Of a DNA stretch of 64,000 bases, positions 9,323 to 18,055 are shown one piece after another. Positions within the stretch are counted from its first letter, which is position 1. Each line of letters opens with the position of its first letter. The notes beneath the pieces are model-generated. The model did no database searches. It saw only the letters and a list, made by a program, of their open reading frames with translations, and was not told where the DNA came from. Source of the DNA: Alicyclobacillus sp. (GTDB lineage: Bacteria > Bacillota > Bacilli > Alicyclobacillales > Alicyclobacillaceae); contig JAIMBT010000010.1 of assembly GCA_023511295.1 (NCBI GenBank), forward strand, positions 1 to 64,000. Reading direction: 5' to 3'. Position numbers and translations under genes: made by a program.

Positions 9323-10261
9323 TCAGTGCACCTGTAGTTCCCCGCGCAGGGAGCGAACAGCGTGCCCCCCAACATACACCGCTACATCCCCCGTCCCTTC
9401 ACGACCCGTCGGTGTCACCGCCAGCCGCGCATGAATCTGACTGGGGCGCCCTATCTCATATCCCTGCTCGAATACGACGCGGTCTCCCACGTCGACCCGG
9501 CCTGCGCGGTGCAGCAACGCCAGGAGTGCACCGCTCGCGGTCCCGGTGGCAGGGTCCTCCGGAATGCCGAGCGCCGGCGAAAAATCGCGCGCGTGGTAGT
9601 GGTGCCCCGGTTCCACCACTTCGGCGCTGTAGACGTGGGTACTCGCAACGCCAAGCTCCCGGTTCCAATCCGCCAGGCGCTCCATCGCGGGCCGGAGCGC
9701 CGCCATCCCGGCGAGCGTGCGAACCGGTACGAACAGGTCCCACAAGCCCGTGTACGCCAGACCGAGGGGCAGTGTCGCATCGAGCGCTGACGGCTCGATG
9801 CCGAGCGCCGCACACAGCCTCTCTGTGTCCACCTCCACCTCTCGGAACAGCGGCGGAGCTTGTCCCATTTCCGCCCATGCAAATCCCGATTGGACGCCGT
9901 ACATGACGGGGAGCACGCCGACCCGGGTGGCAATCCGCAAGACCCGCCCGCTCTCCCCAGGCGGCGCGGTCAATCGGCCATCCTGCAACAAACCGCACAC
10001 GGCGCCGATGGTGGCGTGGCCGCACAGGTCCACCTCGCAGGTGGGTGTGAAGTAGCGCAGTTGTACATCCGCCCCGGCTTCTGTCGGGTGTCCATCGACG
10101 TTTGGCACAGGCAGGACAAACGCCGTTTCCGACGCCCCAAGCTCCGCCGCAATCGCTTGCATTTGCCGGTCGGAAAGCCCGGACGCATCCGGCACGACGC
10201 CGGCGGGATTGCCGCCGAACACCTCTGTCGTAAACGCATCCACGAGCCACACTGTCGTCAT
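9323..10261 (-). CDS. PhzF-family isomerase/epimerase-like protein
   Basis: 312-residue protein with the diaminopimelate-epimerase-like fold of the PhzF family. N-terminal VDAFTTEVFGGNPAGVV, the catalytic-glutamate segment GASETAFVLP (about residue 45), CGHATIG and the C-terminal DPATGTASGAL are all present. Substrates of most family members are unknown, so no reaction is assigned. The ATG at 10261 is preceded by GGGAGGT. It lies 55 bases after a YheC/YheD gene on the same strand with no terminator between them, so it is probably the last gene of the cotE-downstream cluster. Confidence 0.85.
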   Translation of the reverse strand: MTTVWLVDAFTTEVFGGNPAGVVPDASGLSDRQMQAIAAELGASETAFVLPVPNVDGHPTEAGADVQLRYFTPTCEVDLCGHATIGAVCGLLQDGRLTAPPGESGRVLRIATRVGVLPVMYGVQSGFAWAEMGQAPPLFREVEVDTERLCAALGIEPSALDATLPLGLAYTGLWDLFVPVRTLAGMAALRPAMERLADWNRELGVASTHVYSAEVVEPGHHYHARDFSPALGIPEDPATGTASGALLALLHRAGRVDVGDRVVFEQGYEIGRPSQIHARLAVTPTGREGTGDVAVYVGGHAVRSLRGELQVH

Positions 10262-10316
10262 CTTACGACCTCCCATCGCTGCGACCCCCTGGTAGGCGCC
10301 AGGTCCTGCTGTCAGG

Positions 10317-11585
10317 TTAGCGAAACCCACGTTGGTCGCGCAACTCCTGCATGTGGTGCAGCAACCCTTCGAGCGACCGGCGGCGGATGTCCGGCTCATC
10401 GAACTTCATCGGCTTCGCATTGACTTCAAACAGCCAAGGGCGGCCCTTCGCGTCGACGCCGATGTCCATCGACATCTCGCCCAACCGTCCGGCGTAGTGG
10501 TCGTCAATGGCCCGCGCCAAGCGAAGGATCATCTCATCCATTCGCTGGTCAATCCGCTCCCAATCTGACCCGAAGGCACCCTCGAGCACCTCCTGGCGCG
10601 CCGCGATCGATCCGCCGTTTGGCACATGCGTCGCCACCGCGTTCGCACCTGCGACCCGGACCCCCTTCCCGACGACGGTCCAGTCGCCGTCGGATTTCTG
10701 GGCGAGCGCGCGAAAGTCGCACGGGTGACCTCGCCACTCGATTCGGTCCACCGTTGCCTGCAACACGTAGCGACCTGGGAGCTTGTGACGATGCACCACC
10801 GCCCAGGCCTCCTGCGGCGAGCGGGCGTGGTGTGGCGTACACGCGGCCGCTTTAAGCACCCGGACCAGCCACTCGTCGCCGTCCGCGTCCACGCGAATGA
10901 TGCCGTGGCCCACGCTCCCGCCGGACGGCTTCAGGTACAGACTCCGGTGCCTGCGCAACATGCGGAGAAATCCGGACTTGGTCAGGCGCCCGTGCGTCTC
11001 CGGAAGGTACCGCGACAACCCGGCACGTTGGACAATCTCGTAGATCTCCCATTTATTGAAGTAATCCGGGTTGAACAGCGGAATCTCGAGCCTCGCCAGG
11101 GTGGCCTTCGCAGCCACCGCAGACCGGGTCCGTTCCAGCGCACGGTTCGGAATCCGGTTGTACACCACTTCCGGGCGGGGGCACGGAATCGGAATCCAGC
11201 GGTTCCGCGCGACCCGTACAAATCCCGTCCAGACGTCTGCATCCGTCACCGCGTCGGGGGGCAGCACGTAGACGAACGCACGCTGTTCTCGGGCCACGCG
11301 GAGGATGTCCCGAAAGTTCGCACGACTGCCTGTGAAGTGGCGATTGCCGGCGAGGATGGCAAACACGGGCAGAGCGCCGGGTTCCTGTGGGATGGGGACG
11401 CGGTACAGGACGCGCCCCTTCGGCAACCGTGCGACCCACGGCACGGTCAGGTTGGAGACCCGGACCCTGGGTCGCCCTCCATCCGCCCCGCGCAGTTCGC
11501 GGTCTGCATACAGGAACATCCGGATGTCGCCGCCTGTCTGAACCCACACGAGTTCCCCCACACGTTCACGCGCCACAGCTGTCAC
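10317..11585 (-). CDS. YheC/YheD-family ATP-grasp protein (copy 1)
   Basis: 422 residues. The N-terminal ~200 residues are the family-specific domain, including a FNKWEIYEIV segment. The ATP-grasp core follows, with the glycine-rich loop YLKPSGGSVGHGIIRV at 217-232 and the metal-binding strand LFEVNAKP at 385-392 after MDIGVDAKGR. YheC and YheD of Bacillus are known as spore-coat-associated proteins, but their ligation substrates are unknown. The GTG at 11585 has GGGAGGGG a few bases upstream, and longer upstream reading is not conserved. It is the fourth gene after cotE. Confidence 0.85.
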   Translation of the reverse strand: MTAVARERVGELVWVQTGGDIRMFLYADRELRGADGGRPRVRVSNLTVPWVARLPKGRVLYRVPIPQEPGALPVFAILAGNRHFTGSRANFRDILRVAREQRAFVYVLPPDAVTDADVWTGFVRVARNRWIPIPCPRPEVVYNRIPNRALERTRSAVAAKATLARLEIPLFNPDYFNKWEIYEIVQRAGLSRYLPETHGRLTKSGFLRMLRRHRSLYLKPSGGSVGHGIIRVDADGDEWLVRVLKAAACTPHHARSPQEAWAVVHRHKLPGRYVLQATVDRIEWRGHPCDFRALAQKSDGDWTVVGKGVRVAGANAVATHVPNGGSIAARQEVLEGAFGSDWERIDQRMDEMILRLARAIDDHYAGRLGEMSMDIGVDAKGRPWLFEVNAKPMKFDEPDIRRRSLEGLLHHMQELRDQRGFR

Positions 11586-11658
11586 GCTCCCCTCCCGCGG
11601 GATACAGCACCGCACTTCGCCCGTCGTCCCTCGCCGTCCCGCATGGGCATTCGCGCCC

Positions 11659-13110
11659 CTACGCGCGCAGCATCGTCGGCGCCCGACGCCGGCCGCGCTT
11701 CGTCGGTTTCTTCTTGGAAAGTGGAATCCCCCAAGCCACGCGCACATCGATATCCTCGTTCCAAACGGTTCGCGACTGAATCATCGCGATGAGCGGCTCA
11801 ATCTGTTCACGAACGCGCTGGTACGCGCTGAACCGACTGAGCAGCGTCAGGTTGTGCTCGGCCAACGGCGCGAGGACCTCCGCCTGGCCCTGAAAAAACG
11901 CCCGCTGAAGGGACGCTTCGTACAAATCTGTTGGGATGGGAAGTTCCCGGTGATGGTGCCCAATCACATACGCCAACGCGAGTGCAGCCGCCGTGACTTC
12001 GGGACTGACGACAAAGCTTGCGGGCGTGCGGTACTCAAACCCCCCGTGGTCCTTGTGCCGGACGTCTCCATAAAACCCGTACCGCTTGCGCCGCAGAACG
12101 GCGGTACGGGGGTCTTCCACCACCATCAAAGGCAGACCCAAGTAGTTATCCAAGACCCGGACCAGGCGGCTGGAGAATGGGATCCCGGAGAAGTGGATGT
12201 GCCCGCCGATGGAGAACGGACGAAACGGCATGCTGCCGGCCCGCCATTCGACCCCTTCCCGGTTGATGGTCTCACTCGCTTCGACCATCAGGGCGCGCAG
12301 ATTGGAGACCACCGTCATCGGCTGGGCAGCGGGCGCCGGCCGAAGTTCGAGAAGCGGCAGCCGCTTGCCGTCAAACTGGATGCTCCGGTCGTCACAGCCG
12401 ATGGCCCCTTTGCGCGTGAAGTACCGGCTGGCCAGCACCATCTTACCGGCACTGTTGCGCAGCATCAGCTCTACATCCGTACCGAGAAGAAAGGGGGACG
12501 GCGATTCCGCGTCCCGGTCGATGGACGCTTCCACCGCGTTTGCGTACAGGTCCAAGAGCCGTCCGGACAACACGGGTGCCGGCGTGACGTCGACCACATA
12601 CAACACGCCCTGCGGCGCCATCGACACGCTGACCAGACCGTGATCCAACCCCAGGGCGTGAAGTGCGCGCAACGCGTAGTACATCGCGCGCGTGGTCACT
12701 TTGTCGTCGTCGAGCGGAACCTCGCGGAAGTGCTCCGGCACCCGCTGAATCCGCTGGTTCAGCCAGGCAGCTCCCTGGTCGGCCCGAAAACACGTCAACG
12801 CTTGCAGATCAAAGATTGGGAACCGGTAGTGGCGCAGGAAGGTCGGCTGGTTGGACCCCTTCGACACCACCCGGACGCCCACGCGGCGCAGAAACTGCGC
12901 CATCTCGCTGCGGGAACGCGTGCGGGCGACCGCGGCGGACGGATTGAGGACCTGTGTATTCACCGGGTCCGGCGTATCTGTCGCGCCCCACCGGATGACG
13001 ACGTCGTCCGACCGGAGTTCGGACGCTGTCGTGAAGGGACGGAGGTTTGCCACCCGTTTGAGCAGGCGCTTTGCCGACGGCTGCCCGCGGTAGAGCAAGT
13101 AGTACGTCAC
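11659..13110 (-). CDS. GS-like COOH-NH2 ligase (amidoligase) fused to an ATP-grasp-like N-terminal half
   Basis: 483 residues. The C-terminal half carries the glutamine-synthetase-like amidoligase signature of the phiEco32-type family: LLGTDVELML (208-217), an IGCDD then LELRP pair (237-258), GGHIHFSG (302-309) and FEYRTPASF (358-366). The N-terminal half ends in ALHALGLDHGLVSVSM then VVDVTPAP (150-179). This resembles the C-terminal ATP-grasp strand, with E-N of EVNTAP changed to D-T, so it may be degenerate. The substrates are unknown. The start is GTG with AAAGGAGATG upstream. It sits between ATP-grasp genes, which suggests that they act in one pathway. Confidence 0.75.
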   Translation of the reverse strand: MTYYLLYRGQPSAKRLLKRVANLRPFTTASELRSDDVVIRWGATDTPDPVNTQVLNPSAAVARTRSRSEMAQFLRRVGVRVVSKGSNQPTFLRHYRFPIFDLQALTCFRADQGAAWLNQRIQRVPEHFREVPLDDDKVTTRAMYYALRALHALGLDHGLVSVSMAPQGVLYVVDVTPAPVLSGRLLDLYANAVEASIDRDAESPSPFLLGTDVELMLRNSAGKMVLASRYFTRKGAIGCDDRSIQFDGKRLPLLELRPAPAAQPMTVVSNLRALMVEASETINREGVEWRAGSMPFRPFSIGGHIHFSGIPFSSRLVRVLDNYLGLPLMVVEDPRTAVLRRKRYGFYGDVRHKDHGGFEYRTPASFVVSPEVTAAALALAYVIGHHHRELPIPTDLYEASLQRAFFQGQAEVLAPLAEHNLTLLSRFSAYQRVREQIEPLIAMIQSRTVWNEDIDVRVAWGIPLSKKKPTKRGRRRAPTMLRA

Positions 13111-13230
13111 AAGGCGACATCTCCTTTCGGTGGCCTGGCGGCGGCTCGCGGTGCAGCGAGCACGGGCGATGGCGCACCGGGGCCGTCCAAACCATCCCCC
13201 ACGCCGTATCCCGTGTCGTCCGCGCCCAGC

Positions 13231-14601
13231 TCACCGCCGGGAAGCCAGATGGATGGCGTACTGGATGGGGCGGGTGAACGCCAAGTCGACCAGGTCCTGC
13301 CGGCCCTTCTCTGTGTAGGGACGTTTCCACGGCTTTGAATTCACCTCAATCACCCACACGTGCCCGTCCTCATCGAGGCCGATGTCGATACCGAGCTCCC
13401 CGAGCAGCCGGCCGGATTGCTCCTCCAGTACGGCCGCGACCAGGTGGGAGACACGCAGAATCTCCCGGCGACAGCGGACGCGCGCCGCCTTCTGCGCATA
13501 GATGGCGCGGTTCACCACCTGGACGGGCAGGGCTTCTCCGCCACTCGTCAGGTTCGACGTGAAATCGCCGGGCTGCGCGACACGGGCGAACACCTTTGTC
13601 CGCCTCCAGTCCCCGCTGCCATCTCGCTGCAAGACAATCCGGATGTCAAACGGACGCTCCCGGTACTTCGCCAGCGTCAGACCCTGTTGGACCAGGTAGG
13701 GTTTGCGGCCGATGCGCCCGCGCAAGAACTGCAGCAACGCGCTGTGCGTTGGCGACGTGCCGTGTTCCCGCGCGCCCCGCCGCTTGACGTCGTAACTGTA
13801 AGATCCGTCCGACTGGCGGATGACGCGGATGATACCGAAACCCAGACTGCCGTGGACCGGTTTGAGGAAGACGGGGTTGTGAACGCGGATGAACTCCGAC
13901 GTCGCTTTCCCGGGCGTGAACCGGATGGTCTTCGGCACATGCGGGCGCGTTCGCTGATCACTCGTCAACCACTCGTGAACCTGCCACTTGTCGAAGAAGC
14001 CGTCGTTGAAGATGCGTCCGCGGTACAATTCACCCAGCCGTTTTCGCTTTCGCTGGTACGCTCGTTCCACTTTTCGCGAGATCACCTGGTCGTAGATGAC
14101 GTCCGGGAACGGAAGCACCACCTTACGCCATCGCTTCCCATTCCACACATAGGCCTGGACGCGCTGGCGCTCAAAGTCCATATCGCGAATGCCGAACACG
14201 CAGACCATCGCGCCCTCGCGCCGGCCGATTTCGCACATCTTCTGCAGACTCGGCAGCTGCTTGGTCGCCTGCAGGGTGCCTTGGGCCTCTTTCCACACCG
14301 GGCTGCAGAGGATGCCAATCAGCGGGCCGATGGTCACCTCGTCTCCAGCGACGGACGCCCGCAGGACCTCTAGCTCCGCTTGGCCGAGTAGATCTCGATG
14401 GACTGCGGGCGAGATCGTCATCACACCGGACGGGAGGGACGGGTCAGCCAGGACCTGAACGACGGAAACGTTGGAACCAAACGAGCAGACGAGACCCAGG
14501 GGGCCGCCTTCCGCTCGCTGCGGAATCCACGCCGGATGCAGGCCAATGACGGCCCCTGGCTGATGAACCAAGTGGATGCGCATGCGTTCGCCGGTATCCA
14601 T
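13231..14601 (-). CDS. YheC/YheD-family ATP-grasp protein (copy 2)
   Basis: 456 residues with the same architecture as copies 1 and 3. The ATP loop is FLKPVHGSLGFGIIRV and the metal-binding end is WVIEVNSKPWKR after GIDIGLDEDG. An N-terminal domain of about 200 residues precedes the core, with FNDGFFDKWQVHEWL at the domain boundary. The ATG at 14601 has AGGGG eight bases upstream and is 13 bases after the stop of copy 3, so the two are co-transcribed. This copy has the best-kept ATP-grasp motifs of the three. Confidence 0.85.
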   Translation of the reverse strand: MDTGERMRIHLVHQPGAVIGLHPAWIPQRAEGGPLGLVCSFGSNVSVVQVLADPSLPSGVMTISPAVHRDLLGQAELEVLRASVAGDEVTIGPLIGILCSPVWKEAQGTLQATKQLPSLQKMCEIGRREGAMVCVFGIRDMDFERQRVQAYVWNGKRWRKVVLPFPDVIYDQVISRKVERAYQRKRKRLGELYRGRIFNDGFFDKWQVHEWLTSDQRTRPHVPKTIRFTPGKATSEFIRVHNPVFLKPVHGSLGFGIIRVIRQSDGSYSYDVKRRGAREHGTSPTHSALLQFLRGRIGRKPYLVQQGLTLAKYRERPFDIRIVLQRDGSGDWRRTKVFARVAQPGDFTSNLTSGGEALPVQVVNRAIYAQKAARVRCRREILRVSHLVAAVLEEQSGRLLGELGIDIGLDEDGHVWVIEVNSKPWKRPYTEKGRQDLVDLAFTRPIQYAIHLASRR

Positions 14602-14614
14602 ATCGACGGCCCCT

Positions 14615-16072
14615 TTACCCGAACTTGGCGTCCTCGAACCCCGCCGCCCTGATAGCATATTCAACGAGATTGGCCAATGACAGCTCGCGCAGTTCGGGGG
14701 ACACAGATCGCAGCATCCGCCTACCGGGTGTCGGATTGACCTCGAAGACGTACGGATGACCCGCTTGGTCCACCCCGATATCGACACCCACTTCCGCAAA
14801 CGGCCCGTAGACCTGCAACAGGTGGCGAACCACACGGATGGCGAGATTGTCGATGGTGTCGGCCAAACGCTGTGGGTCCGCCACCGCAAGTCGATTCAAC
14901 GCTTGGCAGGCATCGACCGGGACTGCACCCGTGTGAAGGTTGGTCGTCACGGCGTCGCGGGACCCCACACGGCCGACGCGTCCGATGACTTGCGGTTCAC
15001 CCGTCACCTGCACCAGCCAGCGAAAGTCAACCGGGCGTCCGTCTACAGTGCGCAGCAGCGGAATGGCCCGCTGGACCACCCATCGGCGGAACCGCTTGCG
15101 GATTCGGCGCAGAAGCGCATCCGTATCCGCGACACCTGACAACTCCCCGCGAATGACGTGCACGGCTCGTTGCGGGCGCGTCAGAGCCGGTGGGCCCATT
15201 CCTTTCGCGACGGCCTTTCGTCTGTTCCTGGGAGCGCCGTTTCCAGTAGCGGCTTCAGAACGGACCTCGACGACGTCCGAACTGCGGCGGATCAGGCGGT
15301 GAATCAGATGACCCCTCGCCCCATTGAACGGTTTCAGGTACACGTCGCCCCATTCCTGAACGGCGCGCCAAAGGTCGGCGCCCCTCATCACCTCGCGCGT
15401 TTCCGGCAAATGCTCGCGCAATTGCGCATCCTGCCGTGCGGTCTGGTAGAAACTCCACTTGTTACTACTCTCTCTCGGAAGGCTGTGCATCCGTCCGTGG
15501 GCTTCGAACCAACGCAGGTCCGCTGCCACCGCGGACTCGGGGGCGCGAAACCGACCGGACCTGCGCAACACCACGTCCGGCAGCGGCAGCCATTCCTCCA
15601 CCCACGTTGTCGGGCGACCGGGGGCGAGCCGCCATCCCTTGTGGCGCTGCGCAAAACCTGGCGTCAGCACCACCACATCGATTCCTCGCTCCGCTCCCAG
15701 CCGACAGAGGTCCGCCAAGAGCTGGTTCTGTTCACCGAAGCGGCGACCCGGTTCTCGTTCATCCGACACGTAGACGCCGAGGCACGGCCCGATTCGCCAA
15801 CGCTCCGCTTGGTGAACGACGTGGAGGTAACCGGATGACGGCAAGCCCAACGCCTGCCGCAACGCAGGGCTGATGAACAACGTACGGACGTCGCTGTCCC
15901 GCGCAGCCGCCGGTTCGGCTCCCGCTCCTGCCATTCCGTCGGCGAAGGCGCGCACGCTGAGCGAACGATCGGCGAACTGAATCATCGACGGGACGTTCCC
16001 GTCCGCTGGCGACGGCGACACGTGCACTTCCCGTCCGTGCAAGGATGCGTCGACGAGAATCTGGACCAACAC
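14615..16072 (-). CDS. YheC/YheD-family ATP-grasp protein (copy 3, divergent)
   Basis: 485 residues and the first gene after cotE. The family N-terminal domain includes NKWSFYQTARQD. The ATP loop reads YLKPFNGARGHLIHRL, so two glycines of the usual GGSxGxGI pattern are lost, while the C-terminal metal strand YVFEVNPTPGRRM is intact. An Arg/Lys-rich insert (RNRRKAVAKG) follows the loop. The GTG start has GGAGGGAGG just upstream. A strong hairpin lies between it and cotE. The altered loop suggests changed nucleotide binding. Confidence 0.8.
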   Translation of the reverse strand: MLVQILVDASLHGREVHVSPSPADGNVPSMIQFADRSLSVRAFADGMAGAGAEPAAARDSDVRTLFISPALRQALGLPSSGYLHVVHQAERWRIGPCLGVYVSDEREPGRRFGEQNQLLADLCRLGAERGIDVVVLTPGFAQRHKGWRLAPGRPTTWVEEWLPLPDVVLRRSGRFRAPESAVAADLRWFEAHGRMHSLPRESSNKWSFYQTARQDAQLREHLPETREVMRGADLWRAVQEWGDVYLKPFNGARGHLIHRLIRRSSDVVEVRSEAATGNGAPRNRRKAVAKGMGPPALTRPQRAVHVIRGELSGVADTDALLRRIRKRFRRWVVQRAIPLLRTVDGRPVDFRWLVQVTGEPQVIGRVGRVGSRDAVTTNLHTGAVPVDACQALNRLAVADPQRLADTIDNLAIRVVRHLLQVYGPFAEVGVDIGVDQAGHPYVFEVNPTPGRRMLRSVSPELRELSLANLVEYAIRAAGFEDAKFG

Positions 16073-16086
16073 CCCGCCTCCCTCCT

Positions 16087-16118
16087 AAACAAAGGGTGCG
16101 GGGTGTGCACCCCGCACC
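16087..16118 (-). terminator. Hairpin between cotE and the ATP-grasp cluster, terminator or attenuator
   Basis: An 11-bp perfect GC-rich stem (GGTGCGGGGTG, complement on 16108-16118) with a 2-base loop is followed on the minus strand by CTTTGTTTAGG. The U-tract is interrupted and runs straight into the ribosome binding site of the next gene. It can end cotE transcripts, throttle read-through, or stabilise processed ends. Confidence 0.6.
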
Positions 16119-16148
16119 GTACGTCGAAACCGGTACCCCGCGAGACCG

Positions 16149-16685
16149 TCAGTCTTCGACGTCGACCTCTTCCAGCAGGTCCTCCTCGTCCGTGAATTCG
16201 TCCTCTTTCTTGTCAGCGAGGTCACACGTGACCACACACAGCTTGGTTTGACCGATGACCTCAACGGCCAACTCCTTCTCCACGCGTACCAGCATCTCCG
16301 ACCCATTGCCGGTCACGGTGGCGTCCAGGCAGTTCGGCGCCTGAAGCACCCGGACGGCGACCGTTCGGCTGTCCCGGTCTGCATCGGGATCGAGCTCGCG
16401 AAGGGGGATCTGCTCCACATAGGAGACCGTGTCCTTCGCAACGGCGGTCTCGGAGTTCCCATTGTACGAATACCAGACGTTTACATCGAACCGCCCGCGC
16501 ACCTCTGCGTAATCTCCGACCAACTCCGCTTCGCAGGTGTGGTTCATCACCCAGCAGCCGCCAATCGTCGTTGGGCGGTTGGCCGGCCGAAGCGTGTACG
16601 TGGTCTGAGAGTACTTGCTGCCGCGGCCGCATACCGCGTTGGCGACAATCTCACGGTAACTCAGGTCCTTGCTCGAGAGCACCAT
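16149..16685 (-). CDS. cotE: Outer spore coat morphogenetic protein CotE
   Basis: Directs outer-coat assembly on the forespore surface in the mother cell. The 178-residue protein matches CotE in LSYREIVANAVCGRG, GGCWVMNHTCEAELVG, the FDVNVWYSYN core and VLQAPNCLDATV. The C-terminus is very acidic (runs of D/E from about residue 160), as in the family. The ATG at 16685 follows GGAGG at seven bases, and reading upstream of it has no similarity. In Bacillus cotE sits between ymcA and mutS; here it is displaced by about 9 kb from ricA. Confidence 0.93.
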   Translation of the reverse strand: MVLSSKDLSYREIVANAVCGRGSKYSQTTYTLRPANRPTTIGGCWVMNHTCEAELVGDYAEVRGRFDVNVWYSYNGNSETAVAKDTVSYVEQIPLRELDPDADRDSRTVAVRVLQAPNCLDATVTGNGSEMLVRVEKELAVEVIGQTKLCVVTCDLADKKEDEFTDEEDLLEEVDVED

Positions 16686-17048
16686 GCGGCAACCTCCTTC
16701 ATGTCCTGCGGTTTCAGCATGGGGCGCCTGCCTGCCGATCCCGCGTTTGGTATTGCAACAGTATGCGGGACGAATGCCAGGGGTGCAGGTATCGCATCGC
16801 TCCAGAGCTGGCAACGTCCAGACGCTACACGGCATCGTATGCGGCCGTACACTAGGCTGCTATCCCGTGCGGGCGAGAACCCGAAAATCGGGCTCATCCG
16901 CCGCCCCACACAAAAAAGCGGGTGGACATTCCGGCCACGCGGCTCCTGCGGCGAAGCCGCTCGAACGCCGATGCCCGGTGTCCACCCGCTGTTTCAGGCG
17001 TTTCCGTCCAGAACAAACATTCCTTCGTCCATCCGCTGCGGTTCCGTG
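16686..17048. other. Intergenic region upstream of cotE
   Basis: No open frame with a ribosome binding site was found. The right part holds the terminator of the dipeptidase gene. The left ~225 bases should contain the cotE promoter. A CATACGAT element (complement of 16834-16841) resembles the -10 of mother-cell sigma factors E/K, but no -35 partner at correct spacing is evident, so it is a weak candidate only. Confidence 0.5.
16912..16990 (-). terminator. Intrinsic terminator after the dipeptidase gene
   Basis: A 12-bp perfect stem (arms at 16917-16928 and 16979-16990) encloses a 50-base loop that itself contains a GCGGC/GCCGC hairpin. On the minus strand it is followed by six U. It isolates the cotE region from spoVS-dipeptidase transcription. 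Confidence 0.8.
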
Positions 17049-18005
17049 TTACGCGGGAAGGACGTCGCTCAGGAAACGTTCGAAGTTTGCAAACAAGATC
17101 TTCTCCGCCAAGCCTTCCCCGTAGCGCGCCGCGAGCTGATCTGCAAACGCCGCATAGTCGGAGGCGTCCGTCAATCCAGGAACGGCATGGCTCGTCCCGT
17201 CGAAGTCCGAACCGAGGCCGAGAATGTCTTCGCCGCCGAGCTCCAAAACGTGATCCATATGCTTGAAGACGGCGTCCACGGACAGCGCTGACTCCTGAGC
17301 GACAAAGCTGCCTTCAAACACCATCCCCATCCATCCGCGCCGAGCAATCAACTCACGAATCACGTCGTCGGTCAGGTTCCGCGGATGCTCATGCACCGAG
17401 CGGCAGTTGGCGTGCGACGCCAACACGGGCCCATCCGTCCGTGCGAACACGTCCGCTACCCCTTGGTCCGCCAGATGGGCGAGGTCAATCCACATCCCCA
17501 GTCGGCCCATCTCTTCCACCACGGCCAGGCCGGCGCCCGTGAGCCCGCCGCCGCGCGGCTCTCGACACCCGTCGGCCAGTTCGTTCGCGTAGTTCCACGT
17601 CAGCCCCATGCCGCGGACGCCGAGGTCGTGCATCACGCGCAAGAGCGCCGGTTGGCCGCGCAGACACCCGCCACCTTCAATCGACAAAACCGCCGCCAAC
17701 TCGCCCCGTTCCCGCGCTTGTGCCAGTTCAGCCCGACTGCGAACGGCCCGCACGCGTCCGTCTGCGACGACCTGACGGTAAAACAGGTCCAAGGACCGCA
17801 GCACGTCTTCCAACTGGCTGGTGGGGGGCTTCGTTGGGTCTACATACAGCGCGAACACCTGTGTCGCCACACCAGAGCCGCGAAGTTTGTCATAGCTCGC
17901 CTGCAATCTGGAATCACCGTAGAAACACTCGTCGCGCTCCAACATTCTCCATAACACGTCCACATGCGCATCGGCAATACGCCGCATCCCACCATCACCA
18001 TCCAC
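17049..18005 (-). CDS. Membrane-dipeptidase family (M19) zinc dipeptidase
   Basis: 318-residue metallopeptidase of the renal dipeptidase family, which cleaves dipeptides, some with a C-terminal D-residue. Metal ligands appear in DAHVDVLW near residue 12, the SIEGGG glutamate, DLAHLA, ASHANCRSVH and the GLGSDFDG aspartate. No signal peptide is seen, so it is probably cytoplasmic. The start is uncertain: GTG at 18005 or ATG six codons later, neither with a well-placed ribosome binding site (GGGAGGTG lies too far upstream). It follows spoVS by 50 bases and may share its sigma-H promoter. Confidence 0.88.
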   Translation of the reverse strand: MDGDGGMRRIADAHVDVLWRMLERDECFYGDSRLQASYDKLRGSGVATQVFALYVDPTKPPTSQLEDVLRSLDLFYRQVVADGRVRAVRSRAELAQARERGELAAVLSIEGGGCLRGQPALLRVMHDLGVRGMGLTWNYANELADGCREPRGGGLTGAGLAVVEEMGRLGMWIDLAHLADQGVADVFARTDGPVLASHANCRSVHEHPRNLTDDVIRELIARRGWMGMVFEGSFVAQESALSVDAVFKHMDHVLELGGEDILGLGSDFDGTSHAVPGLTDASDYAAFADQLAARYGEGLAEKILFANFERFLSDVLPA

Positions 18006-18055
18006 ATGGATTTCCGAAGGCGCAGCCGCACCTCCCGCCGTTCCATCCCATCCAG

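Noticed and set aside
16119-16145. GGTACCG-containing stretch after cotE as a T-box remnant
   Set aside because: The conserved T-box sequence and specifier structure are absent, and the downstream genes are not amino acid related.
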